DNA of 64,000 nucleotides, from NCBI RefSeq assembly GCF_000737845.1, contig NZ_ATLK01000002.1:62006-126005 (forward strand), written 5' to 3'. The stretch's first letter is position 1; every line of letters begins with the position of its first letter. Below, piece by piece: positions 9,441-17,089 of the stretch. The translations under genes and the position numbers were made by a program. This stretch comes from Bifidobacterium bombi DSM 19703. GTDB lineage: Bacteria; Actinomycetota; Actinomycetes; Actinomycetales; Bifidobacteriaceae. The notes under the pieces were generated by a model that saw nothing but the letters and a program-made list of their open reading frames with translations, made no database searches and was not told where the DNA came from.

Positions 9441-10469
9441 ATGGCTGGTGTATTGGCGTTGACTGATGAGGAACGGCTGAGGTCCGAAGAATGGACCGAG
9501 ATCGACGGTGACCTCAAAGGCGTGGAGCCCGGTTTGGCACGTGCGGTGGTCTCCGCCCGCGTGGGTATGGCCAAGGCCGACTGTCCTCGTTCGCACTACT
9601 GGAGGGTGCCTGAAGACGTTGACTGTTTCGATGACATCCCGTACTTGGATGACGGTATTCGCGGGCATAAGCTGGATGTCTACCTGCCGCATGACGCTGT
9701 GTTGCGTGGTGGGCATGCCCTTCCTGTGTATGTCGACATTCACGGCGGCGGGTTCACATACGGGTACAAGGAGCTCAATCGTAATTTCAACGTGAATCTT
9801 GCTGAACAAGGCTTTGCTGTCCTTTCGTTGAGTTACAGGCCGTTTCCTCAAATTGATTTTCTCGGTCAGTTGCGTGATGTATTCAGTGCATTCTCGTGGA
9901 TCGGGGAGCATTTGGGCGATTATCCGGTGGATTCCGGCTCGCTGTTCATCACGGGGGATTCGGCCGGGGGCACGCTTGGCTTGTATGCTTTGGCGATCGA
10001 GTCTTCTGATGCCATGTCGCGGGCGTTCGGTATCGAACGCTCAGGTCTTCGTTGGAAGGGCGCCGCTTTGGTTTCGGGACTTTTCGACCTTACGTCGTAT
10101 GTGGATCTCGCGGCTGGCCGGCCCCCTCGTGACCCAGCTCAGGTGTTTGATGGCTGGGAAGTTCTGGCCCCGGCGATGTTCCGTGGTTTGGTGGGTGATG
10201 CGGAGCACTATGTCGATTTGGGAACGCTGACGGATGAGGTTGAGTTGCCTTCGGTCTTCCTGAACACCAGCAGCGATGACTTCATTGAGTGTCATTCCTT
10301 GCGACTGGCTTCGGAGCTCAGCCGTCACGGTCGTGATTTCGAGTTGCATGACGTTTATGCACCCAAGGGACGGGCGCTTGGGCACGTTTACCCTGTATGC
10401 ATGAGTTGGTTGCCTGAGAGTCAGGAGACGTTGCGGCGAATACGCGAGTTCTCATACGGCCGTATCTGA
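9441..10469 (+). CDS. Alpha/beta hydrolase (esterase/lipase-like)
   Basis: A 342-residue cytoplasmic hydrolase without signal peptide. It has the oxyanion-hole motif DIHGGGFTYGY (about residue 98), the nucleophile elbow GDSAGG (about residue 173) and late Asp and His candidates in SSDDFIE and LGHVYP, as in the hormone-sensitive-lipase type of carboxylesterases. Such enzymes cut short acyl or aryl esters. It stands alone between two terminators; the neighbouring LacI gene is convergent. Substrate cannot be told. Start ATG 9441 fits GAAAGAAGG upstream. Confidence 0.85.
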   Translation: MAGVLALTDEERLRSEEWTEIDGDLKGVEPGLARAVVSARVGMAKADCPRSHYWRVPEDVDCFDDIPYLDDGIRGHKLDVYLPHDAVLRGGHALPVYVDIHGGGFTYGYKELNRNFNVNLAEQGFAVLSLSYRPFPQIDFLGQLRDVFSAFSWIGEHLGDYPVDSGSLFITGDSAGGTLGLYALAIESSDAMSRAFGIERSGLRWKGAALVSGLFDLTSYVDLAAGRPPRDPAQVFDGWEVLAPAMFRGLVGDAEHYVDLGTLTDEVELPSVFLNTSSDDFIECHSLRLASELSRHGRDFELHDVYAPKGRALGHVYPVCMSWLPESQETLRRIREFSYGRI

Positions 10470-10488
10470 ATCCTGAGGTTTTGATTCG

Positions 10489-10507
10489 CGCCCGTAGCGG
10501 GGCGTTT
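10489..10507 (+). terminator. Small hairpin after the esterase gene
   Basis: CGCCC pairs with GGGCG around a GTAGCG loop, followed by TTT, 20 bases past the stop codon. Weak but well placed. Confidence 0.45.
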
Positions 10508-10555
10508 GGATGCATTTGGCCATGCGCGGATTAGCTATATTGATGGCTGGTCTGA

Positions 10556-10587
10556 CCGAAATGACGAAATCTACGTCATTTCGGTTT
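10556..10587. terminator. Terminator between esterase and lacI-type gene
   Basis: A perfect 11-bp inverted repeat, CCGAAATGACG and CGTCATTTCGG, around AAATCTA, with TTT on the plus side. It lies between two convergent genes and may work in both directions. Confidence 0.65.
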
Positions 10588-10626
10588 ACGCTTAGTTTCG
10601 TTGTTTGCATCTCGGGAATGATTATT

Positions 10627-11754
10627 TCACGTATCCTGCATTTTACAGCCGCAACTTTCGCCGATCCATAGCTTTACGGGCAGGCGAATGGACAAGGGTT
10701 CCTTCCAGGGTTGCCCATTTTGTTTGATGAGCAATTTCGCCGCCAATCGTCCCATTCCCTCACTGGGCTGTCGTATGGTAGTCAGTTTCGGATTTGAAAG
10801 CCGGCCGGCGATGATTCCGTCGAAGCCGGTGACGATTACGTCCTCGGGCACGCGTAAGCCCAAGGATTGCAGAACGGCGATGAAACTCAGTGCTAGCTGG
10901 TCGGTTACACACACTACCGCTTCCGGGAGAAGGCCTCTTTCGATGACGGATTGTATTTCCGCCCTATATTCCTCGTACGTGCTGTTCTGATTAAGCCACG
11001 AACCTTGGAAAGGTTCGGTTAGCGTAATTTGGTGCTCGCGGGAATACTTCTGCAAGGCATGGTATCGCTCATATGTATCAGGAGCCGCAAGCGGTCCTAG
11101 GAAAGTCATGCTCGAGACATGATGTTTCTGAACAAGATGATCGGCGATGGCGTTGATGCCTGCTTCGTTGTCGGCTTGGATGGTCAGAATATTGGCTTTC
11201 TGCTTTGGTTCGCTGAGAAGTACGAGAGGAAGCCGTTCGGAAATGCTTTTGAGGATGGCTGGATTTTGTTTGAACCCTTCGAAGAGCGCTATTCCATCGA
11301 CCCTACCCACGGCATTGGTGAATGATTCATATTCGCCATTGCTTAATGAAGTCAGGAACAATGCCTGGTTTCGTTCTTTGCACTCAAGTTCGAAGCCGTG
11401 CTCTATTTCATCCACATACAGTGGATATGTGGCTGGCAAAAATCGTTCGGGGACATCGCCGTCGGAATTCTCGTCATCTATGTTTTGCGTGATTTTGCCT
11501 TGCAGCTGAGGCCAGAGAGGGTGGGTGATGAGCATGTCGAAGGAGAATAATCCAATGGCGTTCGTTTTACCGCTCGCTAGACCACGGGCATCGCTGCTCG
11601 GAAAGTAATGCAGATCCTGAGCGGCCTTCAAGACCTTGGCCCGCGTGTCATCCTTCACGCGTTCCGGATGGTGGAACACATGCGACACGGTGCCGATCGA
11701 GACGTCAGCCTTAACCGCGACATCGTATAACGTGCTTCTTTTGATCGCTGCCAT
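10627..11754 (-). CDS. LacI-family transcriptional regulator
   Basis: A 375-residue repressor-type protein: N-terminal helix-turn-helix (TLYDVAVKADVSIGTVSHVFH, with ERVKDDTRAKVLKAAQDLHYFP as hinge), then a periplasmic-binding-protein-like sugar-sensing domain ending SIRLPVKLWIGES. Its start at 11754 is back to back with the sugar ABC operon at 12000, so it most likely controls that operon and the GH1 gene. The 12-bp palindrome at 11944 is the best operator candidate. A TATAAT on the reverse strand at 11816-11821 could be its own -10 box. Effector sugar unknown; a beta-glucoside is the reasonable guess. Confidence 0.93.
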   Translation of the reverse strand: MAAIKRSTLYDVAVKADVSIGTVSHVFHHPERVKDDTRAKVLKAAQDLHYFPSSDARGLASGKTNAIGLFSFDMLITHPLWPQLQGKITQNIDDENSDGDVPERFLPATYPLYVDEIEHGFELECKERNQALFLTSLSNGEYESFTNAVGRVDGIALFEGFKQNPAILKSISERLPLVLLSEPKQKANILTIQADNEAGINAIADHLVQKHHVSSMTFLGPLAAPDTYERYHALQKYSREHQITLTEPFQGSWLNQNSTYEEYRAEIQSVIERGLLPEAVVCVTDQLALSFIAVLQSLGLRVPEDVIVTGFDGIIAGRLSNPKLTTIRQPSEGMGRLAAKLLIKQNGQPWKEPLSIRLPVKLWIGESCGCKMQDT

Positions 11755-11815
11755 TTCCCTGCCTTAGCCGCCGAACAACTCTGTCAGTCACGTTGATATG
11801 CGGCTAACGCCAACC

Positions 11816-11821
11816 ATTATA
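11816..11821 (-). promoter_or_regulatory. Possible -10 box of the lacI-type gene
   Basis: TATAAT on the reverse strand about 62 bases before the ATG. No convincing -35 box is seen at the usual distance. Confidence 0.35.
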
Positions 11822-11928
11822 AGCATAGGGGTGCGAATGTGTTGGTGTCGCGAGGGCAATGTTTTCAAAGAGTTGAGCGTTATCATGTGCAAGCGTTCAA
11901 ACACCTTTCGACTATCAACACACATGAG

Positions 11929-11960
11929 TTGACAAATTGAAAATGAAGCGCTTCAATAAT
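11929..11960 (+). promoter_or_regulatory. Promoter with LacI-type operator of the sugar ABC operon
   Basis: A consensus -35 TTGACA lies at 11929-11934. The perfect palindrome TGAAGCGCTTCA (11944-11955), with the central CG typical of LacI-family operators, fills the spacer and overlaps the region where the -10 (AATAAT-like, about 11955-11960) would lie. A bound repressor would block RNA polymerase. A second, weaker half-like site, GCAAGCGTTCAA, is at 11889-11900. Confidence 0.7.
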
Positions 11961-11999
11961 AGTGCAATGATTTGCACATTTCAGATAGGAGAAACCGAA

Positions 12000-13289
12000 A
12001 TGAAACAACATTGGAATCGCATCGTCGCGATGGGGCTCAGCGTTGCAGCCGTTGCTTCTCTTGGCGCCTGTGGCAGAAACAACAGTACCGGATCGGATAA
12101 TGCCGATGCGGTGAGCACGATTGATGACAAACCCGCCAAGGGCGACCTCAACATCTGGGCGATTGGCAACGAGGGTGAATTATTGCCTAAATTCGTAAAG
12201 GAGTTCAACAAAGAAAATCCTGATGCTCGCGTTACGGTGACGTCCATCCCATGGTCTTCAGCACACGATAAGTTCCAGACGGCCATTGCCGCCGGCAAGG
12301 AGCCTGACATGGCGCAGATGGCGAACACCTGGATGGCTGATTTCTCTAATGCTTTTGCCGAAAATCCTAAGAATCTGAGTGAAAAGGGTTTCTCGCCGGA
12401 CGCGATGAAAGAAGTCAAGCTTGGTGGCAAGACTATAGGCTTGCCATGGTATGCGGATACCCGAGTCCTTTACTATCGCAAGGATCTGTTGAAGCAGGCG
12501 GGCTGGGATCAGCCTCCTAAGACTTGGGATGAGCTTAAACAGGCTTCAAAGGATCTAAAGGAAAAAGCGGGTGTTGAAAATCCCTTGCGTCAGTTGCCTA
12601 AAGGTACCGATGCTTTTATGGGGGCATGTCCATTTTATTTCTCTGCCGGTGCTGATTACACCAAGGATGGAAAGTGGACGCTTGACACGCCGGAGTTTAA
12701 GAAGGGTATGGAATTCTCCGCGAGCTTCTTCAAGGAAGGGCTGTCCGATGTCAACGTCGATGCCAATCCGGGCGCAGACACCAAAGAATTCGTGGCCGGC
12801 AAGACTGCCATGCTGTTCGGAGGGCCGACATCGGTGGGACAGATCAACGAAGCTGGTGGAACCGGTATGAATGAAAAGTTTGGTACCGCACTTATCCCCA
12901 AGGAAAGCGCTTCATCAAAGCCTTCGGTTTCGTATCTTGGCGGTTGTGACTGGGTTGTGTTCAAGGATTCAAAGAAACAGGCGATTGCGTGGAAGTTCAT
13001 ACGTTGGGCCAGCAAGCCGGCGAATCAGGTCTTGTGGTACAAGATTTCCACCGATTTGCCAACTCAGCAGGATGCTTGGAACGATCCACAGCTGAAGGGT
13101 GACGACAAACTCGTGGCTTTCGGTGAGCAACTTAAGAATGCCAAAGCGGCTCCGACAATAAGCACTTGGCAGCAGGTCTCCTCCGTAGCTGATTCCGAGG
13201 TGGAGAAGATCTACCGCAATGCCGAAAGTGTTGATGCAGGTCTTAAGAACATGCAGTCTCAAGCCGATGGCATCGGACTTGGCAAATAG
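12000..13289 (+). CDS. Sugar ABC transporter substrate-binding lipoprotein
   Basis: A 429-residue extracellular binding protein of the CUT1 carbohydrate type. The signal peptide ends in the lipobox LGAC (about residues 20-23), followed by a Ser/Asn-rich linker and the mature domain starting near LNIWAIGNEGE, with the hydrophobic/aromatic features of cluster-B binding proteins (LPWYADTRVLYYRKDLL, GWDQPPKTWDEL). ATG 12000 follows AGGAG at 11987-11991. First gene of a three-gene transport operon with two permeases; no ATPase gene is present, as is common where a shared MsiK-type ATPase energises many importers. Sugar unknown, with the GH1 gene pointing to a beta-glycoside. Confidence 0.92.
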   Translation: MKQHWNRIVAMGLSVAAVASLGACGRNNSTGSDNADAVSTIDDKPAKGDLNIWAIGNEGELLPKFVKEFNKENPDARVTVTSIPWSSAHDKFQTAIAAGKEPDMAQMANTWMADFSNAFAENPKNLSEKGFSPDAMKEVKLGGKTIGLPWYADTRVLYYRKDLLKQAGWDQPPKTWDELKQASKDLKEKAGVENPLRQLPKGTDAFMGACPFYFSAGADYTKDGKWTLDTPEFKKGMEFSASFFKEGLSDVNVDANPGADTKEFVAGKTAMLFGGPTSVGQINEAGGTGMNEKFGTALIPKESASSKPSVSYLGGCDWVVFKDSKKQAIAWKFIRWASKPANQVLWYKISTDLPTQQDAWNDPQLKGDDKLVAFGEQLKNAKAAPTISTWQQVSSVADSEVEKIYRNAESVDAGLKNMQSQADGIGLGK

Positions 13290-13310
13290 GCATGGCGGCA
13301 GGCATTGACT

Positions 13311-14225
13311 ATGCATAGCAAAAATAATAAGGCGCAAGGTACTGATGGTGCCTTGCGCCGACACCAGACGATGATTGCTTGGGGCTTCTCCCTGCCGTTC
13401 ATTGTCATTTTCGGTCTTTTCATGTTATTGCCGCTCCTCTCCGCTCTATACATGTCGTTCACTGACATTACTGCGCGTGATTTGCGGACTCCATTCAACG
13501 TGAACTTTGTGGGATTGCAGCAGTATGCCGCATTATTCAAAGATCCGCTGTTCCGTCATTCCCTTGTGGTGACCGGAATATTCGTGATCATCGGTGTACC
13601 GCTCACTCTGGTCGTGGCTATGGCGCTCGCGGTGGCTTTGAACAAAGGTCTACGGCACGTCAATTCGTTTTTCAGAGCCATTTTCTACGCGCCGGTCGTG
13701 GCGAGCGTCGTTGCGGTGTCCGTGGTTTGGCGCTATATACTCCAGGGTGATGGCTTGCTCAATAATCTCTTGGGGGCGATCGGCATTCATGGACCCAATT
13801 GGCTCAACGATACACATGTCGCGCTGTTTGCGCTGATTATCATGACTGTTTGGCGTAACGTCGGAACAAGCATGATCATCTTTATCGCAGGTCTGCAGAG
13901 CGTCAATCCCGAACTTGAGGAAGCTGCTTCGATCGATGGATGCAATGCTTGGAAACGCTTTTTCCATATCACGCTGCCGTTGCTCAAGCCTACGATCCTG
14001 CTGTCCCTGGTTCTGGTCTCGGTCGCCTATTTGCAGTTTTTCGACGAGTCGTTCGTGATGACGCAAGGCGGCCCTTTGGATGCTACGTTGTCGGCCTCGT
14101 ACTACATCTACAAAAAGTTCGGTTTTGGACAATATGGAATGTCATCCGCCGCCAGCTGGGTCTTGTTCCTGATCATAGCCTTGGTGAGCGCTTTGCAGTT
14201 CCGTATCATGCGCTCGGATAAGTAG
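13311..14225 (+). CDS. Sugar ABC transporter permease (MalF type)
   Basis: A 304-residue membrane protein with six predicted membrane segments and the cytoplasmic EAA loop (EEAASIDGCNAWKRFFHITLPLLKP, around residues 203-227) that docks the ATPase. Start taken as ATG 13311; a TTG at 13305 is in frame and neither has a strong SD, so it may be translated by coupling to the binding-protein gene 22 bases upstream. Acts in the cytoplasmic membrane as one half of the channel with the next gene. Confidence 0.92.
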   Translation: MHSKNNKAQGTDGALRRHQTMIAWGFSLPFIVIFGLFMLLPLLSALYMSFTDITARDLRTPFNVNFVGLQQYAALFKDPLFRHSLVVTGIFVIIGVPLTLVVAMALAVALNKGLRHVNSFFRAIFYAPVVASVVAVSVVWRYILQGDGLLNNLLGAIGIHGPNWLNDTHVALFALIIMTVWRNVGTSMIIFIAGLQSVNPELEEAASIDGCNAWKRFFHITLPLLKPTILLSLVLVSVAYLQFFDESFVMTQGGPLDATLSASYYIYKKFGFGQYGMSSAASWVLFLIIALVSALQFRIMRSDK

Positions 14226-14233
14226 GAGGGAAG

Positions 14234-15148
14234 ATGAATAATTTGGATGTTGCCTCCGTGCAGAATGTAAGTCGGGCTAATCGGGTATCCGGAATCGAGA
14301 CTCCTGAGAACGTATTGCCATGGTATAAACGTTTTATGCGTGCGCACGGTTTAGTCTATATTGTGTTGGCCTTTGTGGCCGTTGTTTGGATATTTCCGTT
14401 CTTTTGGATGATTCTGGGGTCCCTGAAAACTCAGCAGGAGATCATGGCCGTGCCGCCGAAGCTGTTTCCGCAACATGCCACGCTGGGGAATTTCTATCAG
14501 TGGTTCACGCAGTTGCATTTCGGAAATTATTTCGTCAATAGCCTGATTGTGGCAGTCATGGTCGTGCTCGGGAATGTGGTGTTCTGCTCCATGGTGGGTT
14601 ATGCATTGGCCAAGATGGATTTCGCCGGTAAGAAGATTCTTTTTGGCTGTGTCATGGTGACGTTGATGATTCCGTCGGTCGCGACATTCGTGCCGTTGTT
14701 CGTCATCATATCCGACATGCACCTGCTGAACAGCTATGCATCATTGATTCTCCCCTATTTGGTCCAACCTATTGGTGTCTTTCTTATGCGTCAGTTCATC
14801 GGTGATGTTCCTGATGCCTTGATGGAAGCGGCGAGGATCGATGGTGCCGGTGAGCTACGCATATTCGCGCAGATAGTATTGCCGCAGTGCGGGCCGGCGC
14901 TCGCGACGTTGAGCATTCTGACGTTCCTATCCTCCTGGAATAACTTCCTGTGGCCGTTGGTAGCGGCGCAGAGTTCCGACAGGTACACGCTGCCGGTGGC
15001 CTTGTCGCTCTACTCAACGGGGCAGAATGCGACCAACTACAGCGTGTTGCTTGCGGGCTCGGTGCTCATCATCACGCCGATCATGCTCCTGTTCATCTTC
15101 CTGCAGCGTTATTTCATCCAAGGTGTGGCGATGTCAGGCATCAAATAA
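14234..15148 (+). CDS. Sugar ABC transporter permease (MalG type)
   Basis: A 304-residue inner-membrane permease with a polar N-terminus of about 40 residues, six membrane segments and the EAA loop (MEAARIDGAGELRIFAQIVLPQ, near residue 197). It ends with the MalG-like terminus RYFIQGVAMSGIK. ATG 14234 follows GTAGGAGGG and lies nine bases after the preceding permease, so the two are cotranslated. Partner of the MalF-type subunit; needs an ATPase encoded elsewhere. Confidence 0.93.
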   Translation: MNNLDVASVQNVSRANRVSGIETPENVLPWYKRFMRAHGLVYIVLAFVAVVWIFPFFWMILGSLKTQQEIMAVPPKLFPQHATLGNFYQWFTQLHFGNYFVNSLIVAVMVVLGNVVFCSMVGYALAKMDFAGKKILFGCVMVTLMIPSVATFVPLFVIISDMHLLNSYASLILPYLVQPIGVFLMRQFIGDVPDALMEAARIDGAGELRIFAQIVLPQCGPALATLSILTFLSSWNNFLWPLVAAQSSDRYTLPVALSLYSTGQNATNYSVLLAGSVLIITPIMLLFIFLQRYFIQGVAMSGIK

Positions 15149-15231
15149 AGAAGCAAAAGGTGGTGTCTGAGGTGATGAAACATACTGAGATGCTAGTTAT
15201 TGGGTATAGCTTATTCGGTATTCATGCAATG

Positions 15232-15244
15232 TTCAGACGCTGAA
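15232..15244 (+). promoter_or_regulatory. Inverted repeat upstream of the GH1 gene
   Basis: TTCAG-ACG-CTGAA, about 107 bases before the GH1 start, resembles a diverged version of the palindrome at 11944 with a CG near its centre. It may be a weaker operator for the same LacI regulator. A longer stem (GGTCGGTC at about 15258 with GACCGACC near 15311) lies between it and the gene and may be a terminator or attenuator. Confidence 0.35.
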
Positions 15245-15350
15245 TCTAGCATAGGATGGTCGGTCGCTTAGTTACCAGAGGCATGTGTGTTGCGGATGAT
15301 CACTATGGTGACCGACCTTTCGTATGCAATGAAGTAGAAGGAAATACAGA

Positions 15351-16544
15351 ATGACAGGAAAGACCTTACAATTTCCCAACACGTTCTTTTGGGGAGCGGC
15401 CACGGCGGCGCATCAAATCGAAGGCAACAACGTCTCTTCGGATTGGTGGGAGCGTGAGCATATGCAAAACGGCGGTTTGTCGGAGGCTTCGGGGGATGCC
15501 TGTGACAGCTATAACCGTTATGACGAAGACATCAGGTTGCTGGCGTCATCTGGATTGCAGTATTACCGCTTTTCTTTGGAGTGGGCACGTATCGAGCCTG
15601 AGGAGGGGTGTTTTTCCAAGGCTCAGATCATCCATTACCGTAATATGATAGAAGCCTGCCACCGCTATGGCGTGGAACCCATGGTCACCTTGCACCATAT
15701 GACTTTGCCGTCCTGGTTCGCACGTAAAGGAGGTTGGAGGTCTGCCGACGCCGTCGATCTCTTCGTCCGATATGTGAAAGAGGTTTCTCCTATTCTTCAT
15801 GATGTGAAGTGGGTGTGCACCATCAATGAGCCCAATATGGTGGCCATGACTTGGAATGGCACTGATGGTGCGGACATGGCCGCGGCTTCCTTGCCGCAGC
15901 CCGATCTGACGATCGGGGGCACGCTTGCCAAGGCGCATAAGGCCGCCTGTGATGTGCTGCATGGGGAATATCCTTCGCTGATGGTCGGCTGGACCGTGGC
16001 CACGCAGGCTTTCCATGCCATGCCTGGTTGTGAGAAGGAGACGGAGGAATACGCATATCCGCGTGAGAATTATTATCTTGAGGTTGCAAACGGCGATGAT
16101 TGGCTTGGCGTGCAGGGATATTTGCGCACGTTCATCGGCAAGGACGGACCAGTGCCATTCCCCGACGATGTCGAACGCACGCTCACCGGTTGGGAGTATT
16201 TCCCGCCTGCCGTGGGTATCGGAGTGCGCAATGCTTGGGATAAGTCCGGTCATACTCCGATCGTCGTGACGGAGAACGGTATCGCCACAGCCGATGACAA
16301 GCGTCGGCTGGACTATACATATGGCGCGCTTTGTGCAATTCGCTCCGCGATGGATGACGGCATAGACGTACGTGGTTACATACACTGGTCCTTATTGGAC
16401 AATTATGAATGGGGCTCGTTCAAGCCTACTTTCGGACTTGTGGCGGTCGACCACGAAACCTTTGAACGCAAACCTAAGCTTTCCCTTCAATGGCTTGGAA
16501 ATGTTGCGAAGACGGGTACGGTGGGCGATCCATCCGAGAGATAG
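15351..16544 (+). CDS. Glycoside hydrolase family 1 beta-glycosidase
   Basis: A retaining beta-glycosidase of GH1. The N-terminus FFWGAATAAHQIEG is the family signature; the acid/base glutamate is E160 in TINEPN and the nucleophile E308 in VVTENG. The C-terminus has the WSLLDNYEWGSFKPTFGLVAVD block. At 397 residues it is shorter than most GH1 enzymes (about 440-480), with loops trimmed in the middle. No signal peptide, so it acts in the cytoplasm on a sugar brought in by the preceding transporter. Substrates may include gentiobiose, cellobiose or plant beta-glucosides; the sequence does not settle which. Confidence 0.93.
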   Translation: MTGKTLQFPNTFFWGAATAAHQIEGNNVSSDWWEREHMQNGGLSEASGDACDSYNRYDEDIRLLASSGLQYYRFSLEWARIEPEEGCFSKAQIIHYRNMIEACHRYGVEPMVTLHHMTLPSWFARKGGWRSADAVDLFVRYVKEVSPILHDVKWVCTINEPNMVAMTWNGTDGADMAAASLPQPDLTIGGTLAKAHKAACDVLHGEYPSLMVGWTVATQAFHAMPGCEKETEEYAYPRENYYLEVANGDDWLGVQGYLRTFIGKDGPVPFPDDVERTLTGWEYFPPAVGIGVRNAWDKSGHTPIVVTENGIATADDKRRLDYTYGALCAIRSAMDDGIDVRGYIHWSLLDNYEWGSFKPTFGLVAVDHETFERKPKLSLQWLGNVAKTGTVGDPSER

Positions 16545-16565
16545 TTTTGACGCGAACCTCAAAGT

Positions 16566-16614
16566 GGTTCGCCCCCGCACCGGAACGATGCTTCCGGCGG
16601 GGCGAACCGCCTTT
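16566..16614 (+). terminator. Terminator after the GH1 gene
   Basis: GGTTCGCCCC pairs with GGGGCGAACC, with an inner CCGGAA/TTCCGG stem, followed by GCCTTT. It lies 21 bases past the stop. Confidence 0.8.
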
Positions 16615-17089
16615 CGCATTCGATGGGCATCGCCGCAGTGCCATTGCCAAGCCTCCCATGATGAATCGTCGTTGCGTTTGCCGACCGTTCGGAATTTCGG
16701 GAATTCATGATGTTCCCTGTCTTCTTCCGAATCTGCTGGATGTGGTGCGTGCCGCACATAGGAACCTCGAATCGTGCGCCGTGACATGTGGGTAGATGCT
16801 GGGTTTCCTTGGTCGCGGAGACGGGTTTGGGAGGCAGGTTCGTTCGCGGGACTGGAGTGTACTGGAACGTGGGGGATTTGTGCAATCGTGCTCGCTGGTA
16901 GTGGTATCGTGCAATACTAACAAAGGCGATGCCTTCGGGGCGGGTTGCGGCGCAGCACAACCGGTGTCTGCATGGGTCCGCGCCACGCTTCTCCGCGCGG
17001 TTTACTAGAACGTGGAGTTATGATGTCCTTGCGATAGCGGCGTTCAATGAGAAGTGCATGGTAGCGACACGGATATGAAAGGAGCGGTT
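16615..17089. other. Spacer upstream of topA
   Basis: About 475 bases without a supportable gene; short open frames in several phases show no family features. It must contain the topA promoter, but no clear -35/-10 pair stands out. The SD of topA (AAAGGAG, 17078-17084) is at the end. Confidence 0.4.
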
